Below, in pieces: positions 50,470 through 62,999 of a stretch of DNA of 64,000 nt. Position 1 is the first letter of the stretch; each line of letters opens with the position of its first letter. Origin of the DNA: Cymbidium sinense (Eukaryota; Streptophyta; Magnoliopsida; Asparagales; Orchidaceae); contig CM038217.1 of assembly GCA_021442155.1 (NCBI GenBank), forward strand, positions 148,429,143 through 148,493,142. The letters run 5' to 3'. The notes under the pieces were generated by a model that was given only the letters and a program-made list of their open reading frames with translations, searched no databases and had not been told where the DNA came from. The translations under genes and the position numbers were made by a program.

Positions 50470-50900
50470 AACTTAGGGGAGACTGGCAATCGATGGGAGA
50501 TGTATTTTGATGGTGCTGCTTCTTTTCTTAAAGGTGAAGCACCATGATCTATTCTCTCAAGAAAGGCAAGGGTAGGAATAGTTCTTCTAACTCCAAACCA
50601 TGATGTGATGAGATTCTTATACTATCTTTCCAACCCCTGCACCAATAATGAAGCTAAGTATGAGGCTTTGATTGCGGGTCTAGAGTTAGCCATCACTATT
50701 AATGTTAAGATCATCAACATCTTTGGGGATTCTCAGTTGGTCATCAACCAGATCGTCGGGTCCTACCAGATTCTCAAACCCAAGCTTCATCATTACTACG
50801 AGTATACCATGAAGTTGTTGGCCTAAATCCCTGAAGTCACCATCTACAAGGTTCCTCGGCGGTAGCGATGCAGATGGCCAAACTTGCCAAAGAGTTGACA
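50470..50900 (+). pseudogene. Second (archaeal-type) RNase H domain
   Basis: It reads WEMYFDGAA (catalytic Asp near 50508), then NNEAKYEALIAGLELA (Glu near 50660) and IFGDSQLVI (Asp near 50729), followed by YQILKPKLHHYYEYT. The acidic residues D-E-D are all present. The best-preserved frame is 50605-50826. A second RNase H between the first RNase H and the integrase is characteristic of Tat elements and absent from most other Ty3/gypsy lineages. Stops and a frameshift (near 50545) break it. Confidence 0.85.
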
Positions 50901-51079
50901 TGTCCGGAAGATGAGTCCATTTCAAAAGTGTCCAAAATAGACAAGTCATATCCCTTATTGATATTGATCTCATTGAAAGACTTTCTCTTGAAGGGGAGGT
51001 TGTCATTTCCAAAATGGATAAGGAACTGGATTGGAGGCAACAGTTCATAGATTGCTTGAACACCAACAAACTACCTCAA

Positions 51080-52280
51080 GAAAAGTCACTAGCCCATCAG
51101 GTGAAACAGAGAGCTCTCTCCCACGCTCTTGTTGATGGCACCTTGTACTGTCGGTCCTTTGACTAAATGTGGTTACATTGTTTAGACAAACACGAAGCCC
51201 ATGGCATTGTAACCAAGGTACATTCAGGTCTATGTGGAGCTCATCAATCCGATCCCAAGATGAAGACGAAGATCAAAAGACTTGGATATTACTGGCCTTT
51301 TATGATCACAGATTGCATGGATGTAGCTAGGAGATGCCATTAGTGTCAGGTACACGATTTGGTCCTCCACCAACCACCCAACATTCTATACCCTACATTG
51401 GCTTCATGGCCATTTGAGTGTTGGGGTACCGACATTGTAGGTCTAATCGATCCTCCTTCTTCCAGGGGCAAAGATTCATCTTAGCTGTCACTGACTACTT
51501 TTCCAAGTGGGCGAAAGCCATCCCACTCAGAGAGGTTGCAGCTCACCATGTGCTTCTATTTTTTCAAAAATTATATCATATATAGGTTCGGGGTGCCTCA
51601 ATGAATTATATCTAATAATGGTACTGCATTCAAAAGCATGAAGATCAACAGCTTCGCTAGAAGATACGATATAGATTGGAGATACTCCACTATCCACTAC
51701 CCCAGAGTTAATGGCTTAGCGGAAGCATTCAACAAAACTCTCATCCATATACTGAAGAAGACTCTTGATGATAATAAACGATAGTGGAACGAGTAGTTGG
51801 TTGAAGCCTTGTGAGCCTACCACACCATATACCGAACTCCAACTTAGTCAACCCTATTTTTTTTAGTATATGGGTCTCAAGCCATTCTTCCTTTAGAAGT
51901 TCAACTCCTATCACTAAGGATAGCATTTGGTAACAAGATCATTACAGAGTAGAATGTAAAGTTGTGGTTAGAAGAGCTAGATGGTTTGGAGGAAATTTTC
52001 TATTGGCGTGCCAGAATCTCGAGTTGTGCAAGGCCAAAATGATTCAAGCTCACAAAAAGCTGGTCCACCCTAGGTCTTTCCGAGTAGGAGAACTTGTGTT
52101 AGTCCTAAGGAGACTAATTGTTGCCCATCGAAAGATGGGAGGCAAGTTTGAACCCACTTAGGAAGGCCCCTATGTCATAGAGAAGGCCTACCAAGGAGGA
52201 TCTTATCAACTTATTGATTGTAAAGGGAACACCCGATGCTTCCAATTAATGGGCTCTATCTAAAGAAATATTACCCATGA
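51080..52280 (+). pseudogene. Tat-lineage integrase pseudogene
   Basis: Zinc-binding start: EAHGIVTKVHSGLCGAHQ (H-x9-H type, from about 51195) and RRCH-stop-CQ near 51330. Core: WGTDIVGLID (first catalytic Asp, about 51428), then ISNNGTAF (about 51611), where the second catalytic Asp is replaced by Asn, then NGLAEAFNKT with the Glu (about 51722). C-terminal part: frame 51964-52161 (FRVGELVLVLRR and KFEPT) and LMGSI; the closing NGLYLKKYYP ends at TGA 52278-52280. The substituted Asp alone would disable it, apart from several stops. Confidence 0.87.
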
Positions 52281-55159
52281 AACAAATCATGTTTGAAAAT
52301 AATCATTAATAAAAGAACAAAAAAAAATCTAATTCCATTCATCAAATCTTCTCTTCTTTCGAAGTATTATTTGCTTATCTTATGAATCCACCGTGAAATA
52401 TTTTGGGAAGATATAAGAGTCCCCCAGTGGCATCCTATCCCTCTTTCATAGCACAAACACAATCTTTCGATGCTTTTAGAATAGGTGAAAGAGAACCCGA
52501 GAGGCATCCTATTTTGATTAACATGACTAAGTTAGGTGTGAGAGAACCCAACCGACATCCTTTCTTAGTGGGAATCCTATTGCCTTCGTGGCATCATCTC
52601 ATCAATCCCAAGTGTGTTTAAGATAGGTTTAAGAGTCCCCAAGAGGCATCCAATTCCTTTTCACACATGCACACAACAAACACAAATCTTTTGTCTCGAG
52701 CTACTCGATGTGGGAGCAAGCCCCTATGACACTCACTCATTAGCTGCTCTAGGTCGGATATACATGCAACCTCACTAGCATGTCATCCCAATGGTCATTG
52801 GTTAGAGGATGTGAGTCCCCGAGCTTTCTACCTAACTTGATCATTACAAACCAAAGAGCGCCTTGATAGTATGGTACACTTCACTACCCAGCTAGTAAGC
52901 TATCTCATGTTGACTTTGCTTAAGAAGATGTGAGTCCCCATGCTTTCTTCTTGAATTAGCCATCATACTCTAACTAGGACAAGTATATTTAAGGTTTAGG
53001 ATAAGTCCCCCAGAGGATCCTTTCCTCTTGACTACTTTCGAGCTGATCTAAGTCCCCCGGTGGCATTTACTCAGTAGTCACCCTAGGTCGGATAGTCATC
53101 TGACTATCCAATCCCAGTTTAGAGGATGTGAGTTCCCGAGCTTTCTTCCTAGGCTGGTTCTACAAATCGATGGGCACCTTAGGTTGGTTGATGTTTGTTA
53201 TGCTGATAGACTCACCCTGTGAGTACACCACTCTTGGCAGATATAAGTCCCCATGCTTTCTCCTTGAGCTGGACACCGAATACCTATTAGATATATGACT
53301 ACCATGTCATCTTCTCCAAGGTGTTGGATTAAGCCCTTACCAGCACCATCCCCTGTGGGCACTCTATTTGGATCAAGTCATGTGCGACCCCATTTAGGCA
53401 CTACCCGGGTTATTTTTTTTATTGGATAGTTCCCCTTTCCTAGTAGCCACCCCTATGGTTAGAGAATTTGTTCATCGGATGCGTAGATTCTCTCTTAGTT
53501 CAATAAATCTGAGATAGGTCTAAGCTGATATAAGCTCCTTCTCAATTTGATCCCTACAAACTAACAGGGTCCTTGATAAAATAAACTAAAACAAATTAAT
53601 AAAAATTAATTCGCTTGTGGATTAGGAATTCAAGCCCTCAAAGGGACCCTTTTCCCAAGCAGGCATCTTATCTTTAGGGTAATGTCAATAAAACTCCCTA
53701 TGGGAATTGCCTGACTAACTGAGTTGAGATAAATCCTCAAGTCAGTACTCACTCCATAGTCGCCCATAAGTTAGATTCAATCTATTTTTCCACAAGTAGG
53801 TTACCCGATAATCATTTCGTTTTGAAAGATGTAAGATTATGGCGCATTTTTCTATCATGATTGTCTCAAATCGACGTGTAGCTCTAGGTCGGGTTCGATT
53901 TGTTGCCAAGCAACCTATCACGCCAGTAGTCTTTTCTAGTGGAAGATGTGAGTCCCTGAGCTTTCTTCCCTCCAATTGATCATTTCAAATTAAAAGGCAC
54001 TCCTTTGGTTGGGTAGTTCTCTCATCGTCCAGGAAGCTACTCCCTTCATTTCAGTGAATCTGAGATAAGTCTAGGCTTCTATAAGCTTCTTCTCAGTGTG
54101 ATCCATCACAAACCAATGGAATCCACAAACAAAATTAAAAATGAAATTAACCTTTGACTATTCTTGAGCTAATTTATGTCCCCAGTGGCATTCACTCAAT
54201 AGTCGGCCCTGGGTCGGGTTCGATTCGTTGCCCAAAGTAACCAATCACCCCAGTGGTTTCTTGTTTCTAGAAGATGTGAGTCCCTGTGCTTTCTTCTTAA
54301 TACTTGACCATTGTACACCAAAAGGCATCTCCCATTTGTTGGATAGTCATACCTTGTAGTTGGTAGACTACTCCCTTTGAATTGGTAAATCTGAGTTAGG
54401 TCTAGGCCTCCACGACCCCTACTCAGTGCAGTTCATCGCAAACTTATGGGATCCATCATAATTAAAATAAATAAATCTAAACATGAAATCAATATTGACT
54501 ATCTTTGAGTTGATCTAAGTACCCAGTGACATTCACTCAATAGTCAGCCCTAGGTTGGGTTCAATCTTTTGCCTTACCAATAGATTACCCTAGCAACTGG
54601 TCCTTACTTTGGAGGATGTAAGTCTACTACGCTTTCTTCCTAGTATAATTGTTGTATACAGAAATACATCCCTTTGGTTGGCTAGTCCTACTATGTGTTT
54701 AGTAGACTACCCCTTTAGATTGGTAAATCTAAGTTAGGTCTTAGGCTCTATGACTCCTACTTAGTGCATCTATCGCAAATAAATAGGGTTCATTTAAAAT
54801 AAAAATTCAAACCTAACAAAAAATTGAAACAAATTCAACCCTCTTCCCCAGCGGAATAAATCAAATCTTTTTCTCCTCAGTAAGAATCCAATCAAACCTT
54901 TCACCTCCTTGTAGATGACTTAAACTTGCTTCCCGAGTGAAAGGTTCACACTCTATCTACTAGTGGAATCTTTCCTCTCTTTTATGTCTTGGACATAAGT
55001 AGATCCACAATGCACTAAGCTCTGGATTCTTTCTATTCCTTTGGTAAAGGATAGATTCTTTCTGTTAGTGCTTGTGATCTCTCAACGTTGTTGATCATTT
55101 CTATCAACACCAATACATGCAGTGTTCCTTGTCAGTCACACCACCTATTGGGCGCCCTT
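52281..55159 (+). repeat. 3' UTR of the Tat element with satellite-like monomers
   Basis: Monomers start with GACTA(T/C)T...TTGAG, followed by a words set agtcccc(c)(a/g)gtggcat, ctcartagtc, cctaggtcgg, gatgtgagtcccc, ctttcttcct, gactacccctttgaatt, tctgagttaggtctaggc and gatccatcg. Clear starts are 53030, about 53705, 54156 and 54497, giving units of about 340-450 bp (675 bp between the first two is two units). Less regular copies extend up from 52410. Tandem repeats just after integrase are known in pea Ogre and other Tat elements. The last 250 bp (54900-55159) are unique and hold hairpins such as CTATTCCTTT/AAAGGATAG. Confidence 0.8.
55148..55159. other. Palindromic GGGCGCCC directly before the 3' terminal unit
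   Basis: TTGGGCGCCCTT directly precedes TGTTGACC. A purine-rich tract would be expected here for a plus-strand element and is not seen. On the minus strand the same bases look like a GGCGCC-type primer-binding site following an LTR end, AACA. This is a conflict worth noting. Confidence 0.5.
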
Positions 55160-56742
55160 TGTTGACCTCATTTTTAGAATGAGCTATCAACCCCTCCATC
55201 TTAGACATAGGACTCCTCTTGGACTTTAAGAGTTCCTTAATCTTAAGAAAATTTCCTACCCTTAGCTCAAACCATTCCTCACTTTCCTTCATTCAAGTCA
55301 AACTCTAAATCAATCTCATTTTATTTTCTCTAAACTCAAATCAACTCCATATGATTGAAATCCATGATTTAAATCTATGATTGAAACCCATGACCAAAAT
55401 CCATCAAAATTCCTAAGTTCAAATTTCCTAAGTCCTTAATCCTTTCTTAAGGACTTAGCCAAAATCATGATCAAAACCAATTCAAATCTTTGAGATTTTA
55501 TCATAACTAATTTATATTCTCATTTATATTCACATATATAAATGAAATATAAAATCAAATCTCAAAATTCTAAATCAATTCATGAAATTTTCCTAAGTCC
55601 CTTAATTTTCCATTGATGGACTTAGCCCAAATCATGATCTAAATCAATTCAAATCTATGAGATTTTCTCAAAACTCATTTATATTCTCATTTATATTCAC
55701 ATATATAAATAAAATATAAATATAAATCAATCAAATCATATCCTCAAATTAAATTCCCAATTTGAAATTTTCCTAAGTCCTTTAGTTTTCTATTAAAGGA
55801 TTTATCCAAACCTTAACCAAACTAATTCAAATTCATGGGATTTTCTCAAAACTCATTTATATTCTCATTTATATTAACATATATAAATGAAATATAAATA
55901 TAAATCAAATCAAACCCTCAAATTAAATTCTCAATTTAAAATATCCCAAGTCCCTTAATTTTTCATGAATGGACTTAGCCTAAATTTTGATCAAACCATA
56001 TCAAAGTCATGCAATTTTCACATAATTTTTTTATATTCTCATTTATAATCACATATATAAATGAAATATAAATATAAATCAATCAAACCAAATTCAAAAA
56101 TAAAAGTCTAAACTCCAAAAGTTTCCAAAGGCCTTTAAATCCTTCTTAATGGACTTAGCCTAAATCATGATTAAATCACTTCAAATCCTTGAAATTTTTT
56201 CATGATCCATTTATATTCTCATTTATAATCATATATATAAATGAAATATAAATTCAAATAACCAAAACCAATTCCAAAAATCAAACTCAAATCCACTCAA
56301 TATTCAACCTAAGCCTTCCAAGTCAAAATCTTGAACTTAGCCAAATCAACCTCAAATCAAGCCAAACTCTTGATTTTCCTTCATCATTCAATCAAACCTA
56401 CAATCATGAGCTCAAACATAAATCCAAACTTTAATCAAACAATCAATACCTAAGTCAAAAATCAAAGCCAAAACTCTTTCATATTCTTCCTTTGAATATG
56501 AAATTGTCAAATGAATCTAAACTCATTTGACTTCAAACCACTTGTAAATGGGTTTATATTTCAAGCATGAGTCTATATAAAGATCAACCAACTTCAAATC
56601 AAGCTTTAACCAAGCCATTTGACCCACTTAGGCTCACTTGACCCAAAGTGACCTAAAGTATTATTAGCCAAATTCTAATCCTAACTAAATTGGATTGAAC
56701 CAAACTCACCTATACCTCTCATTATGATCAACAGTCATCATG
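55160..56742 (+). repeat. Terminal unit D, first part (3' LTR-like)
   Basis: It starts TGTTGACCTCATTTTTAGAA and matches unit C block for block, including the ~178 bp repeats. It stops matching at 56742, in the middle of the unit (catcatgggg), where 3' UTR satellite begins. Confidence 0.75.
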
Positions 56743-58378
56743 GGGTCCATCGTACACCGACAGGGTTCACAATATAACACACCAAATTAAATTAAATCAA
56801 ATTAAATCAAATTAATCATTAGGACTACTCTTGAGTTGAGATAAGTCCCCGGGTCGGCACTCTCTCAGTAGTCGCCCTTAGGTCGAGTTCAACTTGTTGT
56901 GCCACCAACGAGTTACCCCGGCGGTCATCTTTGCTTAGAAAGATATAAGTTTATTACGGATTCTTTCTAGCACGATCATTGCAAATCAACGAAGCCTTAG
57001 TTGGGCTCGATTTATTGCTCAAGCGACTGATCACCGCAGTAGTTCCTTGTTTAGTAAGATATGAGTCCTCGTGCTTTTTTCCTAACTTGACCATTGCAAA
57101 CTGAAAGGCACACCTTAGCATGGTTAGTTCTACCTAACGACTGGTTGACTATCCCTTTGAATTTGTAAACCTAAGATAGGTCTAGCCTTATATTAGCTCC
57201 TTCTTAGTAGATCCATCGTACATTGACAGAGTCCATCTAAAATTAAATTAATTATGACTATTCTTGAGTCGATATAAGTCGACATCAGCAATCGCTCAAA
57301 TAGTTGCCCTAGGTAGGGATTGATTTGTTGTGTCATCGACAGATCACCCCAATGGTTGATCCATACTTTGGAAGATGTAAGTATACTATGCTTTCTTCCT
57401 AGTACAGTTGTTGCACACCACAAGGCAACCTTTAGGCTCATTATAGTCCTACCTTATGGCTGGTAGACTACCCCTTTGGACTTGTAAATCTGAGACAGGC
57501 CAAGGCCGACACAGCTCCTTCTCAATGGGTCCATCGCACGCCAACAGGGTCCATAACATAACACACCAAATTAAACTAAATTAATTCAAATCATTATAAA
57601 TCAAATTAATCATTAGGACTACTTTTGAGTTGAGGTAAGACCCCCTAGTGACGCTCACTCAGTAGTCTCCTTAGGTATGGTCCGATTTGTTGCTCCATCG
57701 ATAGATCACCCCAACAGTTGATCCCTACTTTGGAAGATCTAAATCTGTTATGCTTTCTTCCTAGTACAGTCATTGCACATCGAAAATCAACCCCTTAGGT
57801 CTGATAGTCCTACCTTATGGCAGGTAGACTACCCCTTTGGACTTATAAATCTAAGATAGGCCAAAGCCCTCGTGGCTTCTTTTTAGTGTGGTCCATTACA
57901 CATCGACAGGGTCCATAATAAAATAAATTCAAAACCAACCTCCCTAGTGGAGTCAAATTAAACATATCAAACAAACCAAATTTCTCTTCGGTGAGGCATA
58001 AATCAAATTAGTCTCCCTAGTAGAGCTTAGATCTAAATCAAATAAAGTCAATCGAGTGTACATCTCCAGTGGATATGCCCTCAATCTAGAACCCTTTTCC
58101 CTACTTGAGCCATAACAAATTAAACCAACCTCACTAGTGGAGTCTAATCAAATAAATCAAAGAAATCTAGTCAAATTCTTATCCCTAATGGATAGCTTGA
58201 ACCTATTTTCAAAGTGGAAGGTTCATGTACTCAATTTCTAGCAGATACACACCCAAATAAATCGTACTCATAATCAAACTCAGATCCATATCCCTAGCGG
58301 ATAGCTTGAACTTGTTTCCCTAGAGGAAGGCTAATATATTCAATCCCCATCAGATTCTTTCTTGCTCACCAAAATCAT
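56742..58378 (+). repeat. 3' UTR satellite block interrupting unit D
   Basis: About 1.64 kb in the same orientation as 52.4-55.0 kb. Monomers start at 56822, 57257 and 57618, with the same landmarks (ctcagtagtc, gatgtaagt, ctttcttcct, gtagactacccc, gtccatcg). The tail (57900-58370) resembles 54840-54960 (cccagtgga, ggtgaggcataa). Terminal-unit sequence resumes at 58378 at nearly the place it was left, so this is an interruption and not an end. Confidence 0.75.
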
Positions 58379-60292
58379 CCACCATGATTGTTGATCACCC
58401 TAGGATGATCAATTGCAATCAATTGGGTCAAACTACGTCAACTTAGTCATTTGACCATGTCAACCCATAGCCCAAATGAACCAAAACTAGCCAAAGCTCA
58501 TCCTACATCAAATTTATTAAAACAAATTATTTTAATTAACCAAAATAAATATTTAAATATGACTTGATTACCAATTGAGACAAACCAAGCACAATTAACC
58601 ATTTGATTCAAGTTGACCCAAATCGGCCTAAAGGATCAAATCAAGTCAAATCATAATCTAACTCAAATTGATTATAACCAATGGCTTAAGTTCATTACAA
58701 ATTGATTATTGAACTTGACCAAAGCCATAATTAAACCCAATTTGATCAATCGAGCCCAATTGGTGAACTTGACCCAACCTAGCCAAATTGGCCTAAAGGG
58801 TCAATTTGGCCTAAATCTAAATTAAATCCAAATTAATTCAAACCAAAGACCACATTCATCTTCAGTTAGCTAATTGAACATGAATCAACCCATAATCGAA
58901 GCCAATTTGGCCTATTTTGGTCAAATAGGTCAATTTGACCCAATATGACCTTTATGACCCAAATTGAGTCAAATCCCTTGAAACCAAGACATGACCCATT
59001 GGGGGCTGATCAAACCTGACCCAAACCCATTTGGGATCAGCCCAAAATCAACCCAACCCAATTAAACCCTTCATGGATCCTCCCTCACATAGGATTCCAT
59101 CCAACCTCATTTAATTCTCCCCATCACATGCATTTAACTCCTCTCCAACATTTGTATTGAATTGAGCTGATCATATGGCAATAAGAGAGAATTTTGGAGC
59201 AAAAATTCAAAGTGCTCAATCAATACATCATCCATCCCAACCACGCCAAGCAAGATGACAATCAATTTGGAGCCAAAAAATTCAAAAAAAGAATGAATTT
59301 TTGGTCATTATAAAAGGAGGGGGAAATTAGGCTTTAGATCTCTTCCTCCTACCATCATTCAGCCCCTAAAAGCTCCCCAAAGTAAAAAAGGAACCCACCC
59401 CCCACCTCTTTGAGCCATTTTTGAGCTCAAAAACATAAATAATTACTCTTCCGGTGAGGCGACAGTAAACATCAGAGAAGACAATATTCCGAAGGGAGGC
59501 AAGGGTTAAAAATTATTTCAAAATTCCTCACATACCTAGGAGTTTGCTCGGATCTTCAACACCACCGGAAACCATCCCCGGTGAGGTAAATTTCACCAAA
59601 CTTTAGCCAGCCTTAGGATTTCTCATATTTTTTGTTTATTTTCTTGCTATTTAGGAATTTCCCCTAAATAATCATGTGCTTTTACTTTAAATCATTCCAA
59701 TTAGAAAATAGATTTTTTTTGGTGTGAATCGATGTAAAAATGGGTCCATTTGGACAAGTTTTTACTTAGAAATCCCATTTTTCCCTTTTAAAAAAGCCTA
59801 AAAATATTGTTCATCATCGGGGCTACAACCGCCATTCGATCATGTGGTTCCCAAGATCAAAGGGATCAAATCGGGCGTGGATCACATGATTTGGGCCTTT
59901 AGATCGCCTGATGCAATATGGACCGTCTGATCTCACGCTCATCGGATCGGGTCGATCGCACTCAATCACGCGATCTTGGCCTCAGATCGCATCGATCGGA
60001 CCATCGACGTGATTGGATAGTCCACAGCAAACCATGGATCGCTCTCTAGACCGTTGACCAGCCTTTACCGTCCAATGGCTGATGTCAACGCCGCATTTTT
60101 CTGATTTGAAAAATTAATTTAAATCACTTGAAAGTTCAAAAATTCATAGAAAATAAAATACTTAACCAAAAACTGTAAACATGGTCTTATTGGATTCATC
60201 TTTTCGAGAGGAATCCAACGAACCCAAAATCCCTAAATAATACTGAGTATTTTGAGCTTAATTTGAGTTTTAGTAAAAATCAAATTTCATTA

Positions 60293-60295
<3 letters not shown>

Positions 60296-60343
<48 letters not shown>
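60296..60343. repeat. (AT)n microsatellite inside unit D
   Basis: 48 bp of AT dinucleotides. It is absent at the matching place in units A, B and C, so it arose in this copy. Confidence 0.93.
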
Positions 60344-60346
<3 letters not shown>

Positions 60347-61549
60347 AAAATATATATATTATATTAAGTTGAAATTTTTAGGGATTGAAATTAAAGTTAA
60401 GACACACCTACCATAAAAATTTCAAGTGAAAAAGATTTTTGGATTGGGAGAAATTAAAATTTGAAGTTCAGCTTGTCCATTTTAATAAAATAAATCAAAT
60501 AAAAATTTAGAAATTTACAAAAATCCTCAAAATGGCTTAAATCACTTCAATTGACATCTAGGACTCTTAAGAAAATAATGTTATTTTCTAAATCCTAATG
60601 AACCCCAAACAAACACTTAAGATTAAAGTTTAATCAATTAAGGAGTTAATTAAAACATAATATAAAAATAATTTAAATGCCAAATCAAAATCAAAAATGA
60701 AGTAGCATTTAACAATCATTAATCAAACCTCAAATCAGAAAAATATCATCCTTGGAGAAAATTAAATTAAATATGATTAAACTTATTTAAGTTAATAAAA
60801 CTCAATTAAATTATTAAATCTTAAATCAAATTTAAAATTAAACAAATCTTGGAAACTTTAACATGGGTCAAACTAGTATAACTAAACCTACACTAAGCAT
60901 GGAATCTTAATCATATGAAACTCCTTAATGAGTATAAATAAACTCAAACTAATTAATCATTAAATAAACAAAAAAATCAAATTGATTAATAAACCAATTT
61001 AACATAATCATTTAATACTAATTGAATTTAACCAAATAAAGTTAAAGTAAACTTAATTAACATATGATTAAATCACATCCATTTGGAATAAGATAATTAA
61101 TTGACCATTAAATATTTCAACCTAATAACTAAATCAAACATGTTAATGAAATCAAACAAACATAATAAATGAATCAAATTAAATAAAACTCTAATCATAA
61201 ATAATCAAACTTAATTGAAATGAAATAATTAATTAATTCACTTAATAATAATGATGGTAATAATAATAATCCTTTAATCAAATCAAACTTAAGTAAAATA
61301 CTTAACCAAATCAAATCACTCACTTGTGGGAAATTAAGTCATTAATTTCTAATTAAACAAACCCTTAATTAATCTAATGATTTAAAATTTTAATTACCTT
61401 AATCAGACTTAATTAATCAAACATCTAATTAATGCAAACTTAATGAATTAATCCATCATCTTAATTAATCAAATTAATTTAAATAAGTTACATTAAAGCT
61501 AACTCTAAAATTAAGCTTAAATTAAACCCCTAATTAAATTTAATAATTA

Positions 61550-62280
61550 ATCACACCCCTTAAATAAACTAATTAAGTTAATCAAATTAATCATATTAAA
61601 CCTAAGCTTAATCAAACATAATCAAAATGCAATTAAATACTAATCAAAACTTAAATGAAACCTAAATCATTAAGTCATTAATTAAATCATTAAGAATTAA
61701 ATAAATCTTTATTTAATTTAATAATCATCTCAAACACACTCCTTAATTAAACAAATTACCCTTAAGATAATATAATTGAATAGACACCTAATTAACGCAA
61801 ACTTAATAAATTAATCCCCCATCTTAATAAATCAAATTAACTTTATAAATCAGCTTAAAATTAATTCAAATAAAACACTTAATTAATTTACTAATTAATT
61901 TGATCACACATCTTAAGTAAACTAATTAAAGTCAATTAAATTAATCATATTAAACTTAAACTTAATCAAACATAAATGCAATTAAATACTAATCAATTCT
62001 TAATTTAAACTTAAATCATTAAATCATTAATTACATCATTAACCTAAACAAATATGAAATCAAATTTAAAAAATTAAACAAATCTTTACTTAATTTAATA
62101 ATTGATCACACCTCTTAAACAAACTAATTAAGTTAATCAAATTAATCATATTAAACTTAAACTTAATCGAACATAAATGCAATTAAGTACTAATCAAAAC
62201 TAAAATTAAACCTAAATTATTAAGTTGTTAATTACATCATTAACCTAAATAAATATGAAATCAAATTCAAGATTAAACAA
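61550..62280. repeat. AT-rich tandem repeat of about 200 bp in unit D
   Basis: The phrase aaactaattaa.gttaatcaaattaatcatattaaac.taa.cttaatc.aacat occurs at about 61565, 61918 and 62118, followed each time by atgcaattaa(a/g)tactaatcaa. A less clear copy lies near 61740. Confidence 0.65.
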
Positions 62281-62705
62281 ATCTTTATAATTAACATAAA
62301 TACACTTCTTAATTAAACTAATCTCATAATCACATTGAACCTAAGCAAACCCATAGACTAATAAAGCTAATCAAATCAAATTAAATTAAATTAAGTAAGT
62401 CTCTCATCAATTTAATATGCAATCAAACCAAATCTCATTCAACCTACTTAAATAAGATAAACTAATTAACTATCTAATGTATGAAATCAAAATGCAAACC
62501 AAACTTTGATAAACATGATAAATGGATGAGATTAAAAGATAAAATCCTAATTATAAGGAATTAAACTCAATTAAAAATCAAAATAAAATCTCAATTAATC
62601 TAATCCGATCAAACTACAGATAAATGAACAACAATCAAATCAAATAAGCATAAAATTAAGTCACATAACCATAATCAAAGAAAAGAATTAAAATATTAAT
62701 TTAAA

Positions 62706-62999
62706 AGGATATTGAATTATTAAGACTTAATTAAACCAAAACATCTAATCTGAAATTAATCAATAAAAAACATATGAATTTAAACAAACTTAAACTTCAT
62801 TAGATATTAAGGATATTGAATTATCAAGATTTAATGAAACCAAAAACATCTGATCTCAAATTAATCAATCAAAAAATACATGAATTTAATCAAACTTAAA
62901 CTTCATTAGATATCAAGGATATTGAATTATCAAGATGTAATTAAACAAAAATATCTAAATTAAAATCAATCAATCAAATACTTAAAAAAACTCAAATTC
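62706..62999. repeat. Tandem repeat of about 105 bp, three copies
   Basis: The phrase aggatattgaattat(c/t)aaga starts copies at 62706, 62810 and 62916. Each continues with acatct and cttcattagatat; the third is partial. Confidence 0.8.

Noticed and set aside
50686..51069. 127-codon minus-strand frame, the longest minus-strand frame in the 43-53 kb region
   Set aside because: It is antisense to the second RNase H, whose motifs and acidic residues are read on the plus strand.
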